Source: Spirodela intermedia
Taxonomy: Eukaryota > Streptophyta > Magnoliopsida > Alismatales > Araceae
Direction: 5' to 3'
Assembly (NCBI GenBank): GCA_902729315.2
Contig: LR746267.1
Location: 6,450,424 to 6,514,423, forward strand
Length of the DNA: 64,000 nucleotides
The notes under the pieces were generated by a model. The model saw nothing but the letters and a program-made list of their open reading frames with translations, did no database searches and was not told the DNA's origin. Within the stretch, counting starts at the first letter, position 1. Each line of letters opens with the position of its first letter. The translations under genes and the position numbers were made by a program. Shown one piece after another: positions 50,301-60,147 of the stretch.

Positions 50301-51797
50301 ATGTTGATAGTCACCAGATTCTCTAAAGTCACATTGAGGCATTACACCATCCTTTTCAAAATGTTGCTATAGAGGAAGAGATATCAACTCTAATTTATAA
50401 TTGAATATAGGATATGATAGATCTATCCCCATATGTTATGGCTGTAGGGTGTAGGTAGGTATTTACCTTCAAATATATCTTAAATGGATCTATTGAGGGT
50501 ACAAATTTTGATTTATGGCAAAAGATTCTACACATACATATAGTGTCGATTATTTTGAGGCCTTATTTCCTACAACTCACTTAAACACTACACAGATCGT
50601 ACCTTGCATTGAATTCTTGTCGACAAATTTCTCAACTTCATATTAAAAATATATTCTTATATGTAAACTTATCTGACAAGGTTTATATGGAGTGATCCCC
50701 CATCTTTGTTATTTAGGAGGGTGTATGTAAGTATACAAACTATATATGGATTGAAGAAGAGCCTTTGTGTCTTATTTGACGTATTTAATATGACATTTTA
50801 CTATTTTAGTTTTTACATAATTTTGATGTGATCATTTAATCTTTACACTATATCATTCTTCTAACTATATGATTTTGATTGTGCATGTTGATGATATAGT
50901 GGCAGCAAAAGAATTCATACACTCTCAAATTATTAACAAGAATCTTGTCCTCATTAATTATTTCCTTACTATTGAAGTGAGTCACAATGATAGTGGTTTA
51001 GTTCTCTCTCAAATAAAGTATATATTTGATCTTTTTTTGTGAGATAGACATGATTCATTATATATGTGATGTTATTCCTCTTGACTTACAACTATCTCTT
51101 GGTGACTTTGACAAACCATAGTTTGACTTACATCATATTAGTAGTAGTCAAATGGTTGAGCCAGTTCATACAACATTCTAAAAAGATATATTGGGTTAGA
51201 TTTTACCAAATACTTAGATACTTGAAGTCATCACTAAGGAATGACCTTTATTTCAAGGATCACAAGCACTTTAATATGCAGGGCTACTATGATGCATATT
51301 ATGTTAGTGTTCATGAAGATAAAGGTCCACTACAAACTTCCCTATATACTTTGTTACTTGGCAAAGTAAAAAGTAAAATGTTATTTTATGATCAAGTGTT
51401 GAATCACAGTACAAATCCATGACTCATCCTGCATGTCAAGTGATATCTATTCTTCAAAATTTTAGTATCTTTGTGTTACTATCTATTCCTATGTACTATG
51501 CTTACAAAGCAACCAATTTCATCATCAATAATTCTCTCATATTTTTGCATTTGAAAAGATCCCAGCAGATTCCATACCTACAAAAGAGCAATTGGTAGCT
51601 ATTTTTACTAATGAACTTCCTCATTGTCGACTAGAGATCATTTGTTTCAAGTTGAGTATGAGAGGTATTTATGTTGTACCTTGAGGAAGAGTGATACTCG
51701 CCCCATTTAGCCCAAGGGAATCATTCTAAAATGTCACCTTGGGGTTCAGTATCTTAATCCTAAGGGTGGGGCAGATTATGTCAATGAAATCATTTTT

Positions 51798-51840
<43 letters not shown>

Positions 51841-51860
51841 CACCAATAACATCTTCCAAC
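47366..51860 (+). mobile_element. Degenerate Ty1/copia retrotransposon (plus orientation)
   Basis: It interrupts the similarity between duplication copies 1 and 2. Plus-strand remains run in copia order. A zinc knuckle CEHCHKTNHSSNFY lies at about 48569-48610, with the last Cys changed to Tyr. The pre-integrase domain follows at 49024-49278 (LHLRLGHPNMIMFHRQFSNL; CELCQHE). A decayed integrase lies at 49300-49700. The reverse-transcriptase segment GSIEGTNFDLWQKIL is near 50490. The active site IVHVDDIV is at about 50878-50901, and RNase H-like remains reach about 51700. Frameshifts and stops are frequent. I could not identify LTRs or a target-site duplication. Confidence 0.75.
51800..51836. 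repeat. (CT)n microsatellite
   Basis: A perfect CT run of 37 bp at the right edge of the copia-filled interval, just before duplication homology resumes. Confidence 0.95.
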
Positions 51861-51864
51861 ATGA

Positions 51865-52484
51865 AGGAGTCCAACTTTGACTAGCCCCACGTGGCTATGA
51901 AGAACAAGTCATCATTCAAACATCACTACAAATTAATGGCCTCCAAGAACCAACATACTTTAATTAATTAAAATAAATAAAATTTGAACTTCTCATAAAT
52001 TTCTCTGTATTGGGATTCCAACCATTACAATTCTTCCGCGGCTGCCAAAAAAGAAACTAGCACACGAAGGCCAAACCCGCTCTAGATATTTATTATTTTC
52101 TACTGTACAAGCCTTTTTGGTCTTACCCTTTGACTCTGACCTTGGTATGTCTTATATGTCAATAACCAACGTCCGTTTATCTACTATTGGCTTCTGCTTG
52201 GTGGGTTTTGACTAATTCCACCGAAATACTAGGGCCTCGACCTTCTACATGGCTTGGTAATAGAACAAGAAGAAACGGCCTGTCCGGATGTGCTCCCGAG
52301 TAGTTACCCACCCCACAACGGACGCCACTCCCGAAGGTCAACGTTGCTTCCCATGTGGGAAAGGAAATAGTGGGCCCATCCGGAGGAAAATTAGATCCCA
52401 GTGGGCCCCCAATGCATGGATAAATAATCCTGTCCAGAGCGCATTCACCGGCGATGGAGTCTGGGTTACTGACCAGGAAACAAA
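51865..52484 (+). promoter_or_regulatory. Promoter/leader of the truncated kinase copy
   Basis: This stretch aligns with 55105-55770, upstream of the full-length kinase gene (shared blocks include CGTGGCTA...AAGACCAAGTCATCATT, GGGTTTTGACTAATTC, CGAAATACYAGGGCCT and GCGTTCACCGGCGRTGGA). W-box cores are at 52130-52134, 52159-52163, 52208-52212 and 52338-52342. An upstream ATG at 52454 opens a frame that is out of register with the kinase ATG at 52485. Confidence 0.65.
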
Positions 52485-53795
52485 ATGTCATTTTTCCTTT
52501 GCTGCGGAGGAAAGATGGACAACAGGGCGAGGTCTGTGGAGGTGGAGGCGTCGACAAGGAGCAAACGGAATATCCCAGGAGGTGGCGGCGCCGCCGCAGG
52601 AGCGGCGGCGAGGGGAGGATCGAACAGCGGCGAGAGCAAGAATCTAGTGTTCTTCGGATCAGATGCGAGAGTTTTCGACCTGGAGCAGCTGCTCAGGGCG
52701 TCTGCAGAGGTGCTCGGGAAGGGAACCATCGGCACCGCCTATAAGGTGGTGCTGGTGAGCGAGAGGGTGCTGGCCGTGAAGAGGCTGAGGGACGTCGAGC
52801 TGTCGGAGCAGGAATTCAGGGAGAAGATCGAACCCGTCGGCGCCATGGTCCACCGTAATCTGGTTCCGCTTCGAGCCTACTACTACAGCAAGGACGAGAA
52901 GCTCCTCGTCTACGACTTCATCTCCGAAGGTAGCGTCTCCGCCCTCCTCCACGGTAAGTCCCGCCACTCATCCTCTCCCTCTCTTCCTCTTCCTCTCTTC
53001 CTATCTTCCTCTGCATGTCTTCCTCTTCTTCTTCCTACCTTCCTCTTCATCATCTTCTGTCTTCCTCTTCCGTTCTTCCTATCTTTTTCGTCCTCTTCCT
53101 GCTTAAGATCACTACTTTCTGGTCTTCGACCCAGTCGGAATCAGACAAACCAGAGCAAGAATCTGCATCGAAAAACCAGGGAAAAAGATAGATTCTGATC
53201 GATCGAGTGTTTTGCAGACACCAAAGGAACCGGGAAGCCGCAGCTGCACTGGCGGGCGCGGCTGGAGATCGCCCTCGATGCCACCCGCGGCATCGCCTAC
53301 ATCCACTCCACCTCCCCGTCGGCCTCCCACGGTAACCTCAAGTCCTCCAACGTCCTCCTCCTCTCCGGCACCGCCCTCGTCTCCGACCACGGCCTAGCCC
53401 CCCTCCGCCGCCCCGCCTCCTTCCCCGGTCACCCCGCCCCGGAGGTCACCGACCCCCGCCGGATCTCCCAGAACGCCGACGTCTACAGCTTCGGCGTCCT
53501 CCTCCTCGAGCTCCTCACCGGCAAGGCCCCCGCGCATCCGCTGCTCTACGAAGAAGCCTTCGATCTCCCCCGCTGGGTGCAGTCCGTTGTCAAGGAGGAG
53601 TGGGCCTCCGAGGTCTTCGACCCAGAGCTTCTCCAATACCAGGACGTGGAGGACGAGATGGTCCAGCTCCTCGAGCTCGCCATCGACTGCACCGCCCAGT
53701 ACCACGACAAGCGCCCCGCCATGCCGGACATCGTCTCCCGCATCGAACAAATCCACCGCTCCAGCTCCCATTCCGACGACCACCGGCACGTGTAG
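52485..53795 (+). CDS. Truncated receptor-kinase paralogue (cytoplasmic kinase domain only), 2 exons
   Basis: Exons 52485-52953 and 53218-53795 join in frame to give 348 aa. It is a close paralogue of the full-length kinase at 55904-58282 but begins at the very end of the transmembrane segment (MSFFLCCGG against LFFLFCGG), so the signal peptide, LRRs and membrane span are missing. The kinase domain is otherwise present: LGKGTIGTAYKVVL, AVKRLRDVEL, HGNLKSSN, SDHGLAPL and SFGVLLLELLTGKAP. Differences from the paralogue include a Phe to Ile change in the glycine loop and a 6-residue in-frame deletion in the activation segment that alters GYRAPE to GHPAPE. No stop or frameshift interrupts it. It may be a receptor-like cytoplasmic kinase, a decoy, or a young pseudogene. 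Confidence 0.7.
52954..53217. other. Pyrimidine-rich intron of the truncated kinase
   Basis: GT-AG intron at the same position and phase as in the full-length paralogue, rich in TCTTCCTC-type sequence. Confidence 0.8.
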
Positions 53796-53945
53796 CCCCA
53801 GCAGCCCCGTTCACAAGATCCAAGTGTTTGAATCCAAAAGCAAAGGAAGAACAAGATAACGCAAGTGATAAACTCAAAATACTTGGATTAAATAAGTTGA
53901 GGTTACATAGTAATACTTTTATATAGGACTAAAAAGGATGTAGAA

Positions 53946-54570
53946 TATCATCATAGTCAAAGAACTATGCATTATATAGCAAAGTAGGGGATGTGAGTGA
54001 AGATTTATGTTGTGAGAGATCCACCAACTTGTGGGTCCCAACTAAGAACACTTTCTACAATCTAACAGATGAGATCAAAAACTTTGTCATTGCTAACAAA
54101 GTTCTTGGAGGTAATATCAAACAACACCATCATAGTGGAAGAATTATGTATTCTATAATTGGAGGAATGTGTGTGAAGATTCCTTTTATGGGTGATGCAT
54201 GCTTCAACCTGTAGATCCCACCTTAGTGTGTTAATCTTTGCTAACAAAGTTAATTTGCTAGTACTAATGGGCATTGCCATAGTTGAGGAACTATGCATTT
54301 TATAAATAGAGGAGGAGATGTGAGTGAAGATTTTTGTTGTGGGAGATCAAAAAACTCTTCTTTGCTAACAAAGTTCTTCAAGGTAATAATAATTAAAAAA
54401 AAATTGTCAAAGTCAAGAAAATATTCATGCTAGATTTGAGGGTCTTCTTTGTTGTGTGAAGATTTTTATTTTGGAGATGAATCAACCTGTGGATCCCAAC
54501 TTAGGACACTTGTTGCAATCAAACAGGTGAGATCAAAAAGCTTCAAGGTGAAGAACAATATCATAATCAA
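53946..54570 (+). repeat. About four units of the 175-180 bp repeat (copy 2 of the duplication)
   Basis: Starts of units fall at about 53997, 54174, 54326 and 54460, each beginning GAAGATT, preceded by a partial unit tail at about 53946-53996. They are the same family as 46407-46760 but more decayed and more numerous. Confidence 0.75.
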
Positions 54571-54705
54571 AGAGGGTCCCCAACCTATATGAATACAAGT
54601 TACCTGATCATATCCTATGTTTTTTCTTGTGATATGTTGTGGTGCCTCCACCAATTAACTTAAATAGATAGTGGATGATGTTACTATCTTCTTCTATCCT
54701 TGTAG

Positions 54706-54837
54706 ATACTCCAGGGTTTCCCTTCCCCACCCTTCATCCATCTCTTGCAGTTTCTACTTGTCTAGGGTTCATTAGCCTTTCATCCATGTTTTTCCCAAAT
54801 AAGAATTCATTTCCAATCCAGAAAACATAATTATTAA
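54706..54837 (+). pseudogene. Pseudo-exon: duplicated copy of the DnaJ last exon
   Basis: Aligns with exon 11 of the DnaJ gene (46885-47062), including the intron acceptor side (TGGATGATGTT...CTT upstream). Shared blocks include GATACTCCA, CTTCATCCATC, CAAATAAGAA and GAAGCATAATTATT versus GAAAACATAATTATT. It lacks about 10 bp at the 5' end and about 35 bp internally, and has no upstream DnaJ exons, so it cannot encode the protein. Confidence 0.75.
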
Positions 54838-55104
54838 GGAAAACCCATATAGCCTTGAACAAGAAGGGCCCATGTTTTTCAATCCTTTTTATTCAATATT
54901 CTTGCCCAAGTTAGAAAAGAAGCAAGTCTAGAAGGGGAGCAAGTCAACGATAATTACTTAAATTTTAAAGGATAATTATCCGACCCTTCTTTCGTGTTCT
55001 TCGAGTTTTTTATTTTTTTTTATTTTTTTTTAAACCATCCTACACCTGAAGCCCCATCCATTACGCATCCTACTGCGGCGCGCTGAAAGCGGCGGTCAAC
55101 GGCG

Positions 55105-55903
55105 GCCGTTGAGAACAAGCCTGACGTGGCTACTAAGACCAAGTCATCATTAAAACATCACTGTGAATTAATGGCCCCCATTTATCAGGAACCGCAATTC
55201 TTTAATTACTGAAAAAAAATAAACTCTGAACTTTTCAGGAATTACCCGTGATTGGGATTCCAATGATTACTCTTCATCCGCGCCCGGGAAAAAAAAAAAA
55301 GGACAAACCCGCTCTGGAGGTAGTGGTTTTGACCAATGATTATAATCTTGGTTTGTAGTATATATCAACAGTCAACGTTAGCTTTTCCTCTATCGGCCTC
55401 CTCCCCGTGGGTTTTGACTAATTCTCCGCCGAAATACCAGGGCCTCTATCCTTCCACAGAGCTTGCCATTCGGATAGCAAGAAATTGACGGAGTCAACGG
55501 AGTTATTCCCCCACGGACGGTGCTCCACCGCCGTCAGAGACGGGGGGAGTTGATGGGGGGGCGGTTGCAGCCACCGGCGACCGATGACCTGGTAGAGGGA
55601 TGAAATTGTCGGAGATTGACGTTTCATGGTCAGAAAGTCAACGTCTCTAGACGGAAGGTGAGCTTACCGGAGGAAAATTAGATCCTAAGTGGGCCCCAAA
55701 AGCATTAATCAACTATATTCATGGATAGATAATCCCCTTCGTGTAGCGCGTTCACCGGCGGTGGAATTAGGGTTTTGTCTTCTTCTTCTTCTTCGCCTGT
55801 TCCGGGAGGCTCTGGTCCCCGCGCTCCTTGCAGAGGAAGGGGAGCAGGTGGCGTTGATGGTGCTGCCTCTGGAAGTTGATCTTTGACGGCGGCGACGAGG
55901 CCG
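55105..55903 (+). promoter_or_regulatory. W-box-rich promoter and leader of the RLK902-like gene
   Basis: Seven W-box cores (TTGAC or GTCAA) lie within about 310 bp: 55330-55334, 55371-55375, 55414-55418, 55485-55489, 55493-55497, 55616-55620 and 55637-55641. These are binding cores for WRKY transcription factors and fit a defence-regulated receptor. The leader before the ATG is GC-rich and contains a CTTCTTCTTCTT tract at about 55778-55789. Confidence 0.6.
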
Positions 55904-58282
55904 ATGGCGGCGGGTTTGTTGCCTCCGGCCATGGTTCCCCTCCTCTTCTTTCTCTTCCTGTTCTCCTGGTTTCCCCCGGGGAAGCCTGATCTAGAGTCGG
56001 ACAAGGCGGCTCTGCTGGCATTTCGCGACGCCGTCGGCAGATCCGTGCTGCAGTGGAACGCGTCCTCCTCCTCGCCGTGTTCATGGCAGGGGGTCACCTG
56101 CCAGGCTGGCAACGTCTCCATCCTCCGCCTCCCCGGCGTGGGGCTCTACGGCCGGATACCTGACGGCGCGCTCGGCAACCTCACCGGCCTGCGGACTCTG
56201 AGCCTCCGCTTCAATGGCCTCTCGGGGAGGCTGCCGGCGGACCTGGCGGCCCTTGGGGAACTGCGGAATCTCTATCTGCACAACAACCGCTTCTCCGGCG
56301 AGATCCCTTCTTCCATTCTCTCACTGCGGAACCTCGTCCGGCTGAATCTCGCCCAAAACGCGTTCGCCGGCAGCATCCCTGCCGGGATCGGGAACCTGAA
56401 GCGCCTGCGCACCCTGTTCCTCGAGGGGAACCAGTTGACTGGCCAGATCCCCGACTTCAATCTCACTCTGGACCAGTTCAACGTCTCCTTCAACCGGCTC
56501 AATGGCTCGATCCCTAGGAGCCTCCGGACGATGCCGGGCAGCGCCTTCTTCGGCTTGGATGTCTGCGGATTGCCCTCCAGTCCTTGCCCCGACGAGGTCC
56601 CCTCGCCAGCGCCTTCTCCTGTTGAACCGACCCCCCCTGACGATGGCGGAAACAGGAAGAAGAAGAAACTGTCCGGTGGAGCGATCGCCGGCATCGCCAT
56701 TGGCTCCGTCGTTGGGTTCCTGGTCCTCTCACTGCTGCTATTCTTCCTTTTCTGCGGAGGAAGGAGGGAGAACAGGACGAGGTCTGTGGAGGTTGCTGCA
56801 TCTCCGCACTCGCCGGGGGCGGAGGCATCGACGAGGACCAAAGGGGATGCCCCCGGAGGAGGCGGCGCCGCCGCAGCTGCTGCTTCCGCGGCGGTTGCTT
56901 CAGCAGCGGTGGTGGCGGCGAGGGGAGAATCGAACAGCGGCGCGAGCAAGAATCTGGTGTTCTTCGGATCAGATGCGAGAGTATTCGACGTGGAGGAGCT
57001 GCTCAGGGCGTCTGCGGAGGTGCTCGGGAAGGGGACCTTCGGCACTGCCTACAAGGCGGTGCTGGAAAGCGAGAGGGTGCTGGCCGTGAAGAGGCTGAGG
57101 GACGTCGAGCTCCCGGAGCAGGAATTCAGGGCGAAGATCGAACCCGTCGGCGCCATGGTCCACGGTAATCTGGTTCCCCTTCGAGCCTACTATTACAGCA
57201 AGGACGAGAAGCTCCTCGTCTACGACTTCATCTCCGAGGGTAGCCTCTCCTCCCTCCTCCACGGTAAGCCCCTCCATTCTTCCTCTTCTTCTTCCTTTCT
57301 TCTTCCTCTTCCTCTTCCTCTCACCTTCTCCCTCTCCCTCTTCATCTTCCTCTTTTCTCTTTCCCTCTCTCTCTTCATCTTCCTCTTCCTCTTTTCGTCT
57401 TCCGCTTCCTCTTCTTCCTCTTTCTCTTCCTCTCTCCTTCCTCTTCTTCTTCCTCTTTTTCTTCCTCTCTTCGCGTTTCTCTCTTCCTCTCTTCCTGTCT
57501 TCCGCTTCCTACTTTCCTGTCTTCTCTTCCTGCTTAAGATCACTACTTCCTGGTCTTCGACCTCCGGGAATTCCGTCGAACGGTTCCGAACCAGTCGGAA
57601 TTAGACAAACCGGAGCAAGAATCTATCGAAAACCAGGGAAGAAGGTGGATTCTGATCGATCGATCGATGTGTCGACTATTTTACAGGCACCAAAGGAACC
57701 GGGCGTCCCCCGCTGCACTGGCGGACGAGGGTGGAGATCGCTCTCGACGCCGCCCGCGGCGTCGCCTACATCCACTCCACCTCCCCATCGGCCTCCCACG
57801 GTAACCTCAAGTCCTCCAACGTCCTCCTCCTCTCCGGCACCGCCCTCGTCTCCGACCACGGCCTAGCCCCCCTCGCCAGCGCCGTCGCCTCCCCCTTCTC
57901 CGGCCGCCTCTCAGGCTACCGGGCCCCGGAAGTCACCGATTCCCACCGGATCTCCCAGAAGGCCGACGTCTACAGCTTCGGCGTCCTCCTCCTCGAGCTT
58001 CTCACCGGCAAGGCCCCTGCGCAGGCGCTGCTCAACGAAGAAGCCGTCGATCTCCCCCGCTGGGTGCAGTCCGTCGTTAAGGAGGAGTGGGCCTCCGAGG
58101 TCTTCGACCCAGAGCTTCTCCGATACCAGGACGTGGAGGACGAGATGGTCCAGCTCCTCCAGCTCGCCATTGACTGTACCGCCCAGTACCCCGATAAGCG
58201 CCCCGCCATGCCGGAGATAGTTTCCCGCATCGAGCAGATCCACCGCTCCAGCTCCCGTTCTGACGACCAGCAGAAGGTATAG
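55904..58282 (+). CDS. RLK902: LRR receptor-like kinase, subfamily III (RLK902/RKL1-like), 2 exons
   Basis: Plasma-membrane receptor-like kinase; RLK902 and RKL1 of Arabidopsis act in defence signalling. Exons 55904-57263 and 57687-58282 close in phase to give 651 aa, close to the family size. The protein has a signal peptide (residues 1-28), an LRR N-terminal cap (SDKAALLAFRDAVG, CSWQGVTC), about five LRRs, a Pro-rich linker, a transmembrane helix near 259-284 (GAIAGIAIGSVVGFLVLSLL), an Ala/Gly-rich juxtamembrane stretch and a kinase domain. The ATP-binding Lys396 (AVKRL) and glycine loop LGKGTFGTAYKAVL are kept. The catalytic loop is HGN (491-493) instead of HRD and the metal-binding motif is DHG (510-512) instead of DFG, so it is likely a weak or pseudo-kinase, as is usual for subfamily III. 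It is preceded by a truncated tandem paralogue. Confidence 0.9.
57264..57686. other. Polypyrimidine-tract intron of the RLK902-like gene
   Basis: GT-AG intron in which about 270 bp (57275-57535) is almost entirely C and T on the coding strand. If retained, the frame stays open to 57604 and would add over 100 Ser/Leu/Phe-rich residues in place of the kinase C-lobe. Confidence 0.85.
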
Positions 58283-59095
58283 CACCACCAACACCAGCAG
58301 CTTCAAAAATGGCCGCCACTCTTCCAGCCAGGTGATCGATCATCATCTACGCCATTATTGTTTCTCGTCTCTCCCTCCGAGCTCCTGTACCTTCTCCATT
58401 TGCATCCTCCTCCCGATCCTTCTCCTCGCTGGGGATCTGCCCCGAGCCTGTGATTACTCTTCTGTCTGTTCATCTTCCCTCTGCGTGATTTTTTTCTTCC
58501 TCCCACTGTTTCACAAGGATTTGTTCATCCTTCCCACACGCGGCGGCATGGAGAAGAAGATGAAAGGTCGAAACGTTTTTTTCTTTTCCATCTGCCCCTA
58601 CGTTTTTGTAAATATACCCTTGACTCTTTCAGAAGGGAGTTATTAATCCTTTCTAGAAGTAAGAAGAGTATAAAAATCTCTTTAAAGGGGCATATGTGCG
58701 CGATATAGATCGTTCTCAAAGGGCATAACATCAGTCTAAGATATCTAGATGGGAAAATTTGAAGCGATTAGAGGGGGTATCCACAATTTTGGGTCAAATG
58801 TTTTCTTTTGGTGATAACAAATAAGTTTACTGGGTTCTGACGTGAAAACTTGGATTTCGACCGGTGACCGATTTTATCGAATTATAATAATTATTTAAAA
58901 TTATCGGAGGTCAAAGTGCATTAATAAATCGGTTAAAAATTGTGTAACGACCCCCGGGTTTTAGGACGGTATGACGAAAATGCCCTTAAGTGGAATCCGT
59001 GATGCTCCATGTGATGGCATGATGACGTCATGTTTTCCGGCCCAGCCACATTTAACCTTCTTGGGGGAGAGAGAGAGAGAGAGAGAAACCCTAGA
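58283..59095. promoter_or_regulatory. Kinase 3' flank and promoter of the ALY-like gene
   Basis: No gene is visible. Next to the ALY-like gene there is a site II motif GGCCCA at 59039-59044, a (GA)n run at about 59066-59085 and a telo-box AAACCCTAG at 59086-59094, a common trio in promoters of RNA-handling and ribosomal genes. Confidence 0.6.
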
Positions 59096-60147
59096 AATTG
59101 TTATTGCGGTCCCCTTCGTTTGTGAGGAAACCCGTTCTTGAGCGTGTTCTCTTCCCTCTTCCCAAGGTTGTCGCTCTCATCTGCTCGCCAGGATTCAGCC
59201 CTCGGAGTCTTGGATATTATCTTTCGCTATTCTGCCTTCTCTTCTCCTTCCGGCGTCGCGCCATTCAGTGTCTGATTTCCGCTGGTGTTTGAGCCTCCAT
59301 CTCTGCGCAAAAGAAGCTTTCGAGGATCGTCATTTGTGCCGGGGGAGAAGGCGACTGTGTATTCCATTCGGGTAACCCCTCTGGCTCTGTTTACGGTCCT
59401 TTTTTTGTGCGTCTGCCGCCGGGAAGCGGGCGTTGAAGCTTTAATTAGTGGATTATGTCGAATTCCCGACTTTTTTCTTTCGATTGCGGTTGGCGTCACG
59501 GTTTCACGACCGCCGTTGAGGATTGTTACGTGAATCATGTGGTCTCTCTGCCCTTCCTTGGAGACGACCCCACGATTGCCGTTCCTGTTTCGTATAGAAG
59601 GAATGCAGATGGTACTTCCGTAGTTTTATCTTTTTTAGGGTGTTTTATTGTTTGATCCGTCCCTTCTGGGCAGATCAGTGGCTTCCTTTTGTTGATAAGT
59701 TACTTGTTGATACCGTTAGTGATTTCCTTACCTTACGTCTCCATGTCTTATTAGTCGCTGCTTCTCTGTTATTTCGTTCTTCCACTTTGTTGCCTTATTT
59801 CTCCCTTAACTTTGCGATTAATGATGACTATTTTACATGGCTCCTTTAGTTTTGGTAACTTGGATAAATCACATGTGCTTATCATACCCTTCTGTTTCGA
59901 CGATACAAGCTTGAGGTTTAGCCTGAGCGTGGGTACCTGACTGATGACTGACTGCATGGAAGCAGTTACTAGAGGCTACTTGTGAACACAAGTGTCATTT
60001 TGAACGTTTACGCAGGGGTGTTTGCATTATGTGCTTTCACTGAATTGGAATTCTGTTAGCTGTTGCTAAACTACGTGGCTAAATTCTTTCGGTTTTCTTG
60101 GCAGGGTCTAGTTCTTGTATTATCACGAGCTTTTGAAAACCGATTTC

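Noticed and set aside
57220-57543. Minus-strand Arg/Glu-rich open frame
   Set aside because: Created by the polypyrimidine intron read backwards.
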